The notes under the pieces: generated by a model
Told to the model about the DNA's origin: nothing
Databases searched by the model: none
What the model saw: only the letters and a program-made list of their open reading frames with translations
DNA from: Paracoccaceae bacterium
GTDB taxonomy: Bacteria; Pseudomonadota; Alphaproteobacteria; Rhodobacterales; Rhodobacteraceae
Direction of reading: 5' to 3'
DNA: 64,000 nt
Assembly (NCBI GenBank): GCA_016936395.1
Contig: JAFGXY010000002.1
Location: 1 to 64,000, forward strand
Program-made: the position numbers and the translations under genes
Part shown: positions 1 through 9,400 of the stretch, one piece after another
Position numbering within the stretch: position 1 is the stretch's first letter
Layout: each line of letters opens with the position of its first letter

Positions 1-2
1 AG

Positions 3-860
3 CGGGCAGGCTACCCGCTTTTGATCTATCGCCATGGTGGCAGCCTTGAGCCGCGCCTCGAGCATCTGTCGTGGGATGGGTTGATCCTGCCTGCCGATCA
101 TCCGTTCTGGGCCAGCCATGCCCCGCCGAATGGCTGGGGGTGCAGCTGCTTTGTCACCGGCGCGCGGTCGGAGCGTGACGCGGTGCGCAAGGGCGGCAAG
201 CCCGGCAAGCGTTTGCCCGACGGCTGGGCGGCGCTGAACCCCAAGACCGGGGCACCGGTGGGGATCGACAAGGGCTGGGCCTATGCGCCGGGGGCGAGCG
301 TGGCCGATACCGTGGCACAAGTGGCGGCCAAGCTGCCGCGGCTGCCCGCTCGCGTCGGTGCAAGCTTTGGCGAACAGCAGGCCGAGAAGATCGATGCTGG
401 CTGGCGGGCTTGGGTGGCGCGCGTTCAGGCGGGCGAGCGCGTGGACGACCAACTTCTGGGAGTTCTCGGTTCCGATGTCGTCGCACGGCTCGCCGACCGG
501 GGTGTCGAGCCTGCCACGGCAGAAATCATGATGCGAGCTGGGTTGATGAACGGACCAAAAGCCCGCCGCCACGCTGAAGCAGGCGATGCCCTGACCTGGG
601 CGCAGTGGTTTGAACTTGCCAGCATGCTGCGCAATCCGACCGCAGTTCTGCGCGATGAACGATCCGGCGCGCTAATCTACCTTCTGGCAGACCGTGGCGC
701 GGTACCGCAGGTTGCCGTTCGTCTGGACTACCGCCGAGATCGACGCGGCGAGAGTTTGACCTTCAATGCAGTCGTGTCTGCCTATTTGGTGGATACAGAC
801 GACATCAAGGGTCGTTTGACGGGTGGTCTGTTATCACTGCTTTTGGGGATGGTGGGATGA
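3..860 (+). CDS. Phage head morphogenesis protein, Mu gpF / SPP1 gp7-like, C-terminal part (5' truncated by window)
   Basis: The frame is open to the left edge, so the protein starts outside the window. The TTG at 21 is just a leucine codon in the motif YPLLIYRHGG. The first 45 visible residues carry the hallmarks of the Mu gpF C-terminal region: an SWDGL-PADHPFW segment followed by PPNGWGCSC. Proteins of this family are minor head proteins needed for capsid assembly. The remaining roughly 230 residues look like a downstream domain with no recognised motif. It is followed after 91 bases by the gpG-like gene, which fits the Mu order. The phage role is confident; the function of the tail domain is unknown. 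Confidence 0.8.
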   Translation, partial: RAGYPLLIYRHGGSLEPRLEHLSWDGLILPADHPFWASHAPPNGWGCSCFVTGARSERDAVRKGGKPGKRLPDGWAALNPKTGAPVGIDKGWAYAPGASVADTVAQVAAKLPRLPARVGASFGEQQAEKIDAGWRAWVARVQAGERVDDQLLGVLGSDVVARLADRGVEPATAEIMMRAGLMNGPKARRHAEAGDALTWAQWFELASMLRNPTAVLRDERSGALIYLLADRGAVPQVAVRLDYRRDRRGESLTFNAVVSAYLVDTDDIKGRLTGGLLSLLLGMVG

Positions 861-951
861 CGGAGGGTCGGGTCGCCTCATTCGAAGCACCTTGCGGTGA
901 CGTCACGGATCCCGGATTTTCCGTGGTCGCCATCCCAGATAAAAGATAGTC

Positions 952-1452
952 ATGATCAAGCATGAGATCAACACGTCCTTTGCCGAGGCGGCGCTGCTGG
1001 CGCTGGAGGCCGCGCTGACCGACATGACGCCGGTCATGAATGACCTGGGCGAGTTGCTGACCACCTCGACCAAGGACCGCTTTCCCAAGGGCATTGCACC
1101 CAGCGGCGCAAAGTGGGCACCGAAGTCTCAGACCACGCTGAACCGCTATGGCGCGCGCAAATCCAACCGCGTGGATGTGCGCCCGCTGTTTGGCCCCTCG
1201 GGTCTGCTGTCGCAGCTGATCTTCCACGAGGCCGACGCCAGCCAGGTCAGCTGGGGGTCGAACCTGATTTATTCGGCGGTGATGCAGTTTGGTGCTGCCA
1301 AAGGCGCGTTCGGCACGATGTCGAACGGATCGCCGATCCCTTGGGGCAACATCCCGGCGCGGCCCTTCATCGGCGTGTCTGCCGACGACGAGGTGAACAT
1401 CATCGCCACCCTTGAAGACTGGCTTCAAAGCGCCGCAGATCAGCAGCCTTGA
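952..1452 (+). CDS. Phage virion morphogenesis protein, Mu gpG family
   Basis: A 166-residue protein starting at an ATG. It has the pattern of the phage virion morphogenesis (tail completion) family: an N-terminal helical stretch with repeated alanine and leucine, a KDRFPKG-PSGAKWAP segment near residues 42-56, a GLLSQLIF strand, and an IPARPFIGVS motif near residue 128 close to the C-terminus. In Mu, gpG acts at head-tail joining. Length is typical for the family. It lies between the gpF-like and gpI-like genes, as in Mu. No anomaly seen. Confidence 0.8.
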   Translation: MIKHEINTSFAEAALLALEAALTDMTPVMNDLGELLTTSTKDRFPKGIAPSGAKWAPKSQTTLNRYGARKSNRVDVRPLFGPSGLLSQLIFHEADASQVSWGSNLIYSAVMQFGAAKGAFGTMSNGSPIPWGNIPARPFIGVSADDEVNIIATLEDWLQSAADQQP

Positions 1453-1554
1453 CCACCGCGCAGCCTCGCGTCAGGCTGATCTGAAGGCCAGTCCCGAACC
1501 CCCCGCACGCCGTTGCGGATTTTTCGGGCGGGTGTGATCCGCGATGGTGCGGAC

Positions 1555-2535
1555 ATGACCCCGCACACCCAAACATCCCTCTCGCCCGTCTTGATGGCAT
1601 TCGACCCGGCCTCGTCGCAGGCCCCGGAGTGGATTCACCTTATCCCTACGACCAAGGGTGCCATCCAGACCGATGACAATCGCGGTCCATACTTCATTGA
1701 GGACGCTGATGCCGTCATTGCCGCGAGCTTTGCTACGGAAGACCGCCTGATCCTCGATCAGGACCACGCCACGGACAAAGGAATGCCTGCCCCGGCACGA
1801 GGCTGGATTGTCGAGATGCAGGCCCGTGCCGATGGCATCTGGGGCCGGGTGGAGTGGACCCGCGAGGGGGCCGCCATGGTGGTCGACCGCGCGTATCGCG
1901 CCATCAGCCCGGTGATTTTTCACGACAAGGCCAAGCGCATCTTTGCTGTGCCGCGCGCCAGTCTGGTCAACCGCCCGAACTTCAAGGGCCTGACCGCCCT
2001 GAACCACACCCAAGAAGAGGAAACCCAAGTGAACCAGCTTGAACAGATCGCCTTGGCCCTTGGGCTGCAGGCCAGCGCCAGCGGCGAGGATATCCTTGCC
2101 GCGATCCGCGCCACCAAACCCGCCGACCCTGCGCTGCAGTCGTCGCTTCAGGCCGCGCAAGAGGCCATGACGGCACTGCAGGCCACCGTGTCCGAACAGG
2201 CGACGCAGATCACCGCCCTGACCGAAGGGGCCGCCCGCCGCGAGGCCGAGGCGTTTGTCGATCAGGCCATCGCGGACAAGCGCGCCGGTCTGAGCGCCAA
2301 CACCCGCGCCCATTACGTCTCGATGCACATGGCAGACCCGGCGATGGCCAAGACCACCATCGAAAGCCTGCCCAAGCTGGGGCCGACCGGCATGACCGCC
2401 ACCCCGCCCGTCGCCCTGAAGGAGGGCGAGATTTCCCTGAATGCCAGCCAGGTCGAGGCGGCGAAGCTCTTGGGCATCTCGACCAAGGACTATGCCGCCA
2501 CGCTGAAGGCTGATGCCGAGAAGGAGGCACGCTGA
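1555..2535 (+). CDS. Mu gpI-like prohead protease with C-terminal scaffold region
   Basis: A 326-residue protein. The ATG at 1555 (MTPHTQTSLS) is preferred over an upstream in-frame codon because the mature family start SPVLMAFD follows closely. The first 150 residues match the Mu-like I protease type, with LILDQDHATD and PAPARGWIVEM segments and an AISPVIFHDK-AVPRASLVN stretch. The second half is alanine- and glutamine-rich and predicted helical, as expected of a scaffold that is cut out of the prohead. In Mu the scaffold Z is translated from an internal in-frame start; a matching site exists here at 2029 (separate entry). Its stop overlaps the next start by one base. Confidence 0.8.
   Translation: MTPHTQTSLSPVLMAFDPASSQAPEWIHLIPTTKGAIQTDDNRGPYFIEDADAVIAASFATEDRLILDQDHATDKGMPAPARGWIVEMQARADGIWGRVEWTREGAAMVVDRAYRAISPVIFHDKAKRIFAVPRASLVNRPNFKGLTALNHTQEEETQVNQLEQIALALGLQASASGEDILAAIRATKPADPALQSSLQAAQEAMTALQATVSEQATQITALTEGAARREAEAFVDQAIADKRAGLSANTRAHYVSMHMADPAMAKTTIESLPKLGPTGMTATPPVALKEGEISLNASQVEAAKLLGISTKDYAATLKADAEKEAR
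2013..2535 (+). other. Candidate internal in-frame start for a separate scaffold protein (Mu gpZ-like)
   Basis: Inside the protease gene an AGAAGAGG sequence at 2013-2020 sits 8 bases before an in-frame GTG at 2029. Translation from it would give a 168-residue helical protein beginning MNQLEQIALALGL, the part of the protease protein that resembles a scaffold. This mirrors the nested I/Z arrangement known from phage Mu. Ribosome use of this site is inferred only from sequence. Confidence 0.4.
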
Positions 2536-4748
2536 TGGTTGCTTTGACCGCTGACCGTAATACCCCGCGCTTTGAGGGCGACCTGCTGTCGTCCGTTCTG
2601 GGCGCATCTCAGGCCGTTTTCGCCGGGGCGATCCTGATGCGCAACGCCGCTGGCGACCTGATCGAAGGGGCCACCGCGACCGGTTCCTTCGGTGTGGGCG
2701 TCGCGCAAGAGCGCGTGTCGTCGACCACCGCTGGCGTGACCCCGATCCAATACCGGGCGGGCATCTTCCGCTTCGCCAACTCGGCTGCCGGTGACCTGAT
2801 CGCCAAGGCCGACATCGGGGCGGTTTGCTACATCGTCGATGACCAGACCGTCGCCAAGGCCAACACCAAAGCGACCGCGTCCACGGCAGAGCTGCGCGAA
2901 GAGTTCGGGGCCGCCGCAGAGGCCGCGCGCGAGTTGCTGCGCGAAGAGGCCGAGCTGGCGCGCCGTCGGGCCGAACGCAACACCCGGGGAGTCTCCGGCG
3001 GCGTTCAGGACGAGCTTGGCCTGAACCTCTACGACAGTGCCTTCGGCGTGGGCAATCAGAAGAAGCTGGCCGATCTGTTCGATTTCAGCATCTGGTCGTC
3101 CGAGGCACGGAGCGCGATCAACGGGATCACCGCCGCCTTCGTTCAGCTTGACAGTGCCGGTACGCTGGACGAGCAGATCGCAGCCGCCGAGACCTTGCGG
3201 CAGCGGTTCAAGGAAGCGGCCGAGGCTTCGGGCGGGATCTCGGTTCAAGAAGACGGGGCGCTGCAGGCGATCAACGCGCTGATCCTTGGCCTTCAGCGGC
3301 TGACCGCGGAACAGGCAAAGGCGCAAACCGCGCTGATCGAGGGCAATGGCCGCTTCCCCGGCTTTGAAGCGGCGCAGGCGGCGCTGGAGTACCGCTTTCA
3401 GGAACAGCAGGCGATCCGCGAGGTCATCGCCGCCGAACAAGAGCGCCTTGCGGTGCAAAGCGCGCAGGAGGTGGTCCAGAACCAGATCCTGCTGTTCGGG
3501 CGCGACTCGGAACTGGTGGCGCAGAACCGGCTGGCGGCGGAACGCGAGATCTATGCGGCGGCACTTGAAACGGCCGGGGCAACCGCCCAGCAGGTCGAGC
3601 AGGCGCTTGCCGCCTGGGATGCCGCTGTTGGCTTCAACGCCGAGGCGGCGGGCATGCCGGGACTGATGTCTGCCACGGCGTCGGCAGCGGCGGGCATTGC
3701 GGGCAATATCTGGAACGCTGTCTCGGGCATGATTGCACTGAAGAACCAGCAGGCGGAAGAGGCGCGGGCTTGGATCGCAGATCAGCAACCCGGTGGCAGC
3801 GGCTATCTGGCAAACCAGTATGCGATGTATGGGCAAGGCCGGGAGGCGTTCAACCGGCAGGCCGGTGTCAACCGCAGTGCTGCGCAAATTCGCAATGAAA
3901 ACAGGATTGCCACTGGCGCAGGCCGGGGCGGTGCGGGTGGCGGCGGAGCGAAGTCCGCGAGCGAAGAGCGCGACGCGGTTGCCGAGCTGATTGAAAAGCT
4001 GGAGCGCGAGATCGAGCTTGAGCGGGAAATGGACCCGGTCAAGAAGGAGATGATCCGCCACCGCGAGGCGCTCAAGGACGCGACCGCGGCTGAGCGTGAA
4101 CAGGTCGAGGCGCTGATCGTCCAACGCGAGCGCGAGAAGGCCGCGACCGAAAGCCTGAAATGGGCGAATGAACAGGCGGGTGACGCGCTGGTCGATGCGC
4201 TGATGGGCGGCGCGGACGCGGGTGAGCGCCTGATCGACACGCTGAAACGCGCGGTGCTGCAGGCGTTGCTCTTGGGAAATGGGCCACTGCAAGGGCTATT
4301 TGGCGGTGGGATTTTCGGCGGCGGCGGTGGTGGCGGCTTGTTCAACGGTTTGTTCAGCGGCGGCAGTCTTTTTGCCGGTCTGGCCGAGGGCGGCATGGTT
4401 TATGGCCCGGGCGGGCCGACCGATGACAAGGTGCCGCGCTGGCTGAGCCCCGGCGAGTTTGTCGTCAACGCGCGCGCCACGCGGCGCAACCGTCACCTGC
4501 TGGAAGGGCTGAACGCGCCGGGCATGGCGACGGGGGGCTTTGTGGGCGGTGGTGCGGCGTCCAGTCCCACGCCCATGGGAAGCATGACCTTCGCCCCGGT
4601 GATCGATGCGCGCGGGTCGAACGACCCGGCAGCGGTCGAGGCGGCCGCACGCAAGGGGATGCGGCAGGCGCTGGACGAATACCGCCGCAGCGGCTTGTCT
4701 TACGACATCCGCCGCCAGCTGGACCAGCCGGAGGTGACGCGGTGGTGA
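2535..4748 (+). CDS. In-frame fusion: capsid decoration protein N-terminus joined to tape-measure protein C-terminus
   Basis: A 737-residue reading frame with a strong AAGGAGG seven bases before its ATG. Residues 1 to about 110 look like a complete phage head decoration protein of the Mu-like type (FEGDLLSSVLGASQAV, FGVGVAQERV, ADIGAVCYIVDDQTVAK). From about residue 112 the sequence changes abruptly to long charged helices, then a glycine-rich block near residues 590-612 and the classic tape-measure end (EGGMVYGPGGPTDDKVP, LSPGEFVVNA). The genes normally between them (major capsid, head-tail connectors, major tail protein, chaperones) are missing. The join falls near 2855-2885. The tape-measure part keeps only about 620 residues. 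Either a real deletion or an assembly join. Confidence 0.75.
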   Translation: MVALTADRNTPRFEGDLLSSVLGASQAVFAGAILMRNAAGDLIEGATATGSFGVGVAQERVSSTTAGVTPIQYRAGIFRFANSAAGDLIAKADIGAVCYIVDDQTVAKANTKATASTAELREEFGAAAEAARELLREEAELARRRAERNTRGVSGGVQDELGLNLYDSAFGVGNQKKLADLFDFSIWSSEARSAINGITAAFVQLDSAGTLDEQIAAAETLRQRFKEAAEASGGISVQEDGALQAINALILGLQRLTAEQAKAQTALIEGNGRFPGFEAAQAALEYRFQEQQAIREVIAAEQERLAVQSAQEVVQNQILLFGRDSELVAQNRLAAEREIYAAALETAGATAQQVEQALAAWDAAVGFNAEAAGMPGLMSATASAAAGIAGNIWNAVSGMIALKNQQAEEARAWIADQQPGGSGYLANQYAMYGQGREAFNRQAGVNRSAAQIRNENRIATGAGRGGAGGGGAKSASEERDAVAELIEKLEREIELEREMDPVKKEMIRHREALKDATAAEREQVEALIVQREREKAATESLKWANEQAGDALVDALMGGADAGERLIDTLKRAVLQALLLGNGPLQGLFGGGIFGGGGGGGLFNGLFSGGSLFAGLAEGGMVYGPGGPTDDKVPRWLSPGEFVVNARATRRNRHLLEGLNAPGMATGGFVGGGAASSPTPMGSMTFAPVIDARGSNDPAAVEAAARKGMRQALDEYRRSGLSYDIRRQLDQPEVTRW

Positions 4749-5404
4749 CGACGTATCCCCTGGACCGCGATGCCTGGTGGGGCGCGCTGCCGATTTCCAG
4801 CCTTATGCTGGACCCGGTCGAGCATGTGATAAGCGACATGACCGGCAAGGGCGAGCCGATCGATGACGATGTTGCCCCGATGCTGTGGGAGGGCGAGGTC
4901 ACCTTGGCCCGCATGACGCAGGCCGAGGCCGCGCATGCCAGTGCGATGATGGATCTGTTGCGGCCTGCCGGTCGGCTGTTCTGGGCCTATGACCGCCGTC
5001 GCCCTGCCCCGGCGGCGGACCCGACAGGCGCGCTTCTGGGGGCGGCGGTGCCCGTGATCGCCAGCCTCCCCGCCTCGGGGCGCGAGCTGTCGCTGTCGGC
5101 GCTGCCAGCGGGCTATGTCCTGACGCGCGGCGATCTGATCGGCTGGGCCTATGACGGTGGGCGTCGGGCGCTGCACCGGGTTCTGACGTCGGTGGTCACG
5201 GCGAACGGAGCGGGTACCACGCCGGTGTTCGAGGTCTCAACCCTGATCCGGCCCGGCGTGGTGTTGGGGGCGGCGGTCAGCCTGATCCGCCCGTCCATTC
5301 TGGCGCGGCGGATTCCGGGCAGCGTGGTCACCGGCACCACGCGCGGCACGATTACCGAAGGGTTCACGTTCCGGTTCAAGCAATCCCTGGGGCAGGTGGC
5401 ATGA
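4742..5404 (+). CDS. Phage minor tail protein, function not resolved
   Basis: A 220-residue protein beginning at GTG codons that overlap the end of the tape-measure frame by seven bases, so translation is probably coupled. The place directly after the tape measure is where distal tail or minor tail proteins lie in non-contractile tailed phages. The sequence is rich in beta-strand patterns, with an aromatic N-terminus (YPLDRDAWW), a GDLIGWAYDGGRRALHRV segment around residues 130-147 and an RPGVVLGAAVSLIRP segment around 168-182. No catalytic motif. Phage tail assignment rests on context. Confidence 0.6.
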   Translation: MVTTYPLDRDAWWGALPISSLMLDPVEHVISDMTGKGEPIDDDVAPMLWEGEVTLARMTQAEAAHASAMMDLLRPAGRLFWAYDRRRPAPAADPTGALLGAAVPVIASLPASGRELSLSALPAGYVLTRGDLIGWAYDGGRRALHRVLTSVVTANGAGTTPVFEVSTLIRPGVVLGAAVSLIRPSILARRIPGSVVTGTTRGTITEGFTFRFKQSLGQVA

Positions 5405-6006
5405 AGGTCTATTCCCCTGCCACAGCCGCCTATCTGGCCCGGCGTGGCGGGTCCGTGGTGCGGGTGCTTGTCTATCTGGCGGCGCGAAATCGCCAGACCG
5501 GTGAAATTGAGACAGTTGGCCTGTGGAGCGGCGAGGCCGACCGCATCTTTGCCATCGGGGGCCAGTCGCGCACCTATTACCGCGCCGCAGGCGTGCTTCA
5601 GATCGACGAGATCGTATCGACCCCCGGCACCGATGTCAGCTTTACCACGCTGCGCCTGTGTTCGATCGACGAGCGGGTCATCGCGGCATTTCGTGGCTAC
5701 GATCCACGCTTTGGAGCCGTTGAAATTCATCGGGCGCTTTTCGATCCCGACAGCGGTGCACTGATCGATGCGCCAGAGCGGCTGTTCAAGGGCTGGATAG
5801 ACGGGGCCCTTATGCCGGTGCCCGCTATGGATGAGGATGCAACGCTCGAAATACGGCTGGCTTCGGCCAACCGGGCGCTGACGCAGACGCTGGCCTTCAA
5901 GAAGTCAGATGCTGCCTTGGCCGAGGCGCGTACGGGCGATCACTTCCGCCGTCATGTCGACGTGTCGGGAACCGTCACTGTTGTCTGGGGAGAGCGCAAG
6001 GTATGA
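5401..6006 (+). CDS. Phage tail hub-type protein (DUF2163-like), tentative
   Basis: A 201-residue protein whose ATG overlaps the previous stop in an ATGA arrangement. It opens with MKVYSPATAAYLARRGG and ends with VSGTVTVVWGERK, and is dominated by beta-strand patterns with a GAVEIHRALFDPDSGALI segment near residues 104-121. Size and position, between the minor tail protein and an NlpC/P60-like protein, fit the tail-tip hub proteins of lambda-like and gene-transfer-agent-like tails. The family label is a tentative recognition; the tail-tip role is inferred from order. Confidence 0.55.
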   Translation: MKVYSPATAAYLARRGGSVVRVLVYLAARNRQTGEIETVGLWSGEADRIFAIGGQSRTYYRAAGVLQIDEIVSTPGTDVSFTTLRLCSIDERVIAAFRGYDPRFGAVEIHRALFDPDSGALIDAPERLFKGWIDGALMPVPAMDEDATLEIRLASANRALTQTLAFKKSDAALAEARTGDHFRRHVDVSGTVTVVWGERKV

Positions 6007-6407
6007 GGCTGTGGAACTGGAAATCGCGGCTTGCCACTTACATCGTGCGCGGTGCTTCAGAGCCTTATCGCTTTGGCCAGAATGACTGTGCGATTTTTGC
6101 ATCCGGGGCAGTCAAAGCGGTCTGCGGCAAAGACCCGATGGCGCCCTATCGGGGCAAGTATCGCACAAAGTCCCAGGGCCTTATACTTGTTGGAAAGGAT
6201 GGCTTCGCCGATCATATCGCTGTGTTTAAGGCAGCACTGGATGAAATAGCCCCTGCTTTTGCTGCACCCGGTGACGTTGCGATTATTGATGATCCATTTG
6301 CAGGACCCAGCCTCGGAGTTGTCCAGGGCGAATTCGTCTATGCATTAGGTCCGTCCGGCCTTGGTATTGCCCCGCGCAGCACAATGACAAGGGCGTTGCG
6401 CACATGA
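6003..6407 (+). CDS. Phage NlpC/P60-like tail protein (DUF6950-type)
   Basis: A 134-residue protein with an ATGA overlap on both sides. It contains YRFGQNDCAIF with the putative catalytic cysteine at residue 29, then a K-DPMAPYRGKY stretch and an APGDVAIIDD motif near residues 89-98. This layout fits small papain-like amidase domains found in phage tail tips, which may trim peptidoglycan during DNA entry. A histidine at residue 71 (FADHIAVF) could be the second catalytic residue, but the usual His position in the family was not verified. Confidence 0.6.
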   Translation: MRLWNWKSRLATYIVRGASEPYRFGQNDCAIFASGAVKAVCGKDPMAPYRGKYRTKSQGLILVGKDGFADHIAVFKAALDEIAPAFAAPGDVAIIDDPFAGPSLGVVQGEFVYALGPSGLGIAPRSTMTRALRT

Positions 6408-9400
6408 TCTTTCTGACACTTCTTCTACTGCTATGGCCAGACCCGGCTCACGCTGGTTTGATCGGTGGGCTGATTGGACTGTTCGCTGGCGGAGCAACCG
6501 TTGCCGGGGTTGCCCTTGTGGTCGGCCAAATTGCGCTGAGCGTCGCGATTGCGAACTATCAGAAGCGCAAGATGAAGAAAGCCTTGGCCGCTCAGCAAAG
6601 CGGCATCCGGTCGCAGTTCACGGCAACGGGCGGCGTCAATCCGTTGTCATTCATCGTCGGACGCTATGCCACCAACGGCCATCTTGTCGCGCCGCCGATG
6701 AGCCAGCCAGCAGAGTCCAACCCGCCCAACGCCTATCTGACCTATGTAATGGACTTTGGCGACGTTCCTGGTGCCACGGTGACCCGGGTTGGGATCGAGG
6801 ATGAATGGGTGACTTTTGGGCCGCTTGTCGATCCCGCCCCGCCCGCCGAAGGATCCGAAGGAGAGGACCTCTTGTCCGGCGTCCTTCCGGGGTTTCTGGG
6901 CGACTGGCGGCAGAGCATCGACACATCGGGATTCGGCGCGCCTGCTCTGGAGAAGTATGACGGCTTCGTCTGGCTGCGCGCCTGTGACGGCAGCCAGACG
7001 GAGGCCGACCCTTTCCTGCTGGCCAAGTTCGGGGCAGACCCCGAGCGGCCATGGAGCGCCGACATGGTCGGGCGCGGCATTCCGTACGTTGTGTTGACCT
7101 TCCTGCGCAACGCCGAGCGATTCCCTGGCGAGCCGCGCCGCAGGCTGGAAGTCATGGGCATCCCGCTCTATGACCCGCGCCTCGACAGCACGGTCGGCGG
7201 ATCAGGCTCGCACCGCTGGGCGGACCGGTCGACCTGGGCACAGACCGACAATCCCAAGGTCATCCATTACAACATCCTGCGCGGGATCGAGATTCCGGGT
7301 TTTGGCGTCTGGGGCGCGCGGGCTGCTGCCGAAGAATTGCCACTGGACAACTGGTTCGCCGCGATGAACGAGTGCGACCTGCCAGTCGATGATGGCAAGG
7401 GCGGGACCGAGCCGCAGTTCCGGTTCGGCTTTGAAATTCTCGTCTCTGACAAGCCTGCCACAGTTTGTGACGAGATTGACCGCAGCTGCAGCGGCAAGAC
7501 CGTCGAGATCGGCGGCGTCTACAAGACCCGCGTCGGCGGGGTGGGTCTGCCGGTATATTTCTTCACCGACGGCGATATCCTTGTGACCCGCCCGCAAGAG
7601 ATGGACCCGTTTCCGGGGTTGGAGGATTCGGCCAATGCGTTGTCTGCCAGCTATCCGGACCCGGATATCCTGTGGGAAACCCGCGAAGCCCCGGCCTATC
7701 TTAATGCGGAATGGGAGGCGGAAGACGCCTCGACAGAATGGGATGCCGACACCGGGCAATGGGTGCGCCAGCCGCGCCGACTGATGCAGGAGGTCAGCCT
7801 GCCGGGCGTGGCCTCGGGGTCGCAGGTGCAGCGACTGCTCGCAGCAATGGCCAAGGACGGGCGGCGTTGGCGCAACCATGGCCTGACGCTGCCGCCCGAA
7901 GCCTGTGTGCTGGAACCACTGGACGCCGTGACCTGGACGTCCGAGCGCAACGGCTACAATGCCAAACTGTTCGAAATCATCCTTACCGCTGATCCCGTGG
8001 GTGAGCTGCGTCCGCGCCTCGGTATCGTTGAGGCTGACCCGTCGGATTACGATTTCAACCCCGACGGCTATCTGCCCAACGTCGCCCCTTCGATCTTGCC
8101 GGTGTCGGCGGGTCTGGTCACGGTGCCTGGGTTTACGGCAGTGGCGCATGTCCTGCGCGATGCCACCGGCGTTGACCGCCGCCCGGCGATCCTTTGTGCC
8201 TGGACCGGCGCGCTGGTGGGCGAAGCGCGAGGGCTGGCGCTGGAATTGCGGCTGGCCGCATCGCAGACCACTGTCTGGACCGGATCGACCGGCGATATCC
8301 TGACCGGACAAGTCATCCTGTCCGAGGTGTTGCCGCTGACCAGCTACGAGGTGCGGGCCATGGTGCTGTCCGACACCCGCCCCGCGCCCTGGACGCCATG
8401 GGTGCCGGTCACGACCTTTGACGTGCGGCTGGGCGCAGAAGATCTTGCCAACTCGGTACAAGAGGCGCTGACAGAGGCAATGGCGGTGCGCGGGGCTGCC
8501 GATGCGCGGGCGGATGAAGTGCTGGCCAATGCGACCGCGCTGATCGAGGGCCTGCGGGATGATGTGGGGGGTGATGTTGCGGCCATTCGTGACGATCTGG
8601 CCTTGTCGCTGCCGCGCGAGATCGACACAGGTCGGGCGGTGGAGACGCTGGCCGAGCGCTTGGCCTGGCTGACTCTGCAGCTGTCTCAGGCGCGCACCGA
8701 CATGGCCGATGCAGGTATCTACATCGATCCCACGGCGGGCCGCGCGCGCATCGAGGCGGTGGCGCGGATCGACACCGCGATCAGTGAGGTTTCGGTTGTG
8801 CTGGACGCGATCCAGTCGGAAATAAGTCTGCGCGCCACCTATTCGGACCTGACCAGTGCGATAACGGCGGCACAGCTTGACCCGGCCGATCTGCCGGAAC
8901 TCGATGATCTGCGCGGCCGGATCAGCGATGCGGAAATCACGATATCCGGTCTGGAGGGTGCCATCGACCTGAAGGCGGACACGACCACGCTGGATGGCAT
9001 TTCGGTGCGCGTCACGGATGCCGAGCTGCAAATTGACAGCCTGAGTGACGAAATCGCGCTGCGCGTTGAAACGACGACGTTCGATGCTTTGGAAAGCCGG
9101 GTCGGGACAGCGGAAGTCACCCTCGGCACGCTGGATGCTCCCGGCCTGACCCTTGCGGTCAGCGACAGCCGGGCGGCGCTGGAGCTGACGGATGATCTGG
9201 CTGCGAACCTGCTGCGCGATATTTTGCAGGGTCGCGCGACACGCCAGACGGCGCAGGCCGACATTGCCTATGCCCAGCAGGACATGCGGGCACTGGTCAA
9301 TGAGGACCGCACTTCCATTGCCAGCCTTCAGACGCAACTGGGCGTGGCAGCGGCCGGGGCGGCGGCCGCGGTGGCGGCGGAAGCATCGGTCCGGGCTTCG

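Noticed and set aside
2490-4292. 600-residue open frame on the minus strand under the tape-measure gene
   Set aside because: Antisense shadow of the fused decoration/tape-measure gene; no ribosome site or motif.
4305-4380. Glycine-codon repeats suggesting a tandem repeat or slippage site
   Set aside because: They lie inside the glycine-rich segment common in tape-measure C-termini and keep the frame.
8926-9144. Repeats in the J-like gene considered as a DNA-level tandem repeat
   Set aside because: Similarity is at protein level only (fibre-type coiled repeats); the DNA is diverged.
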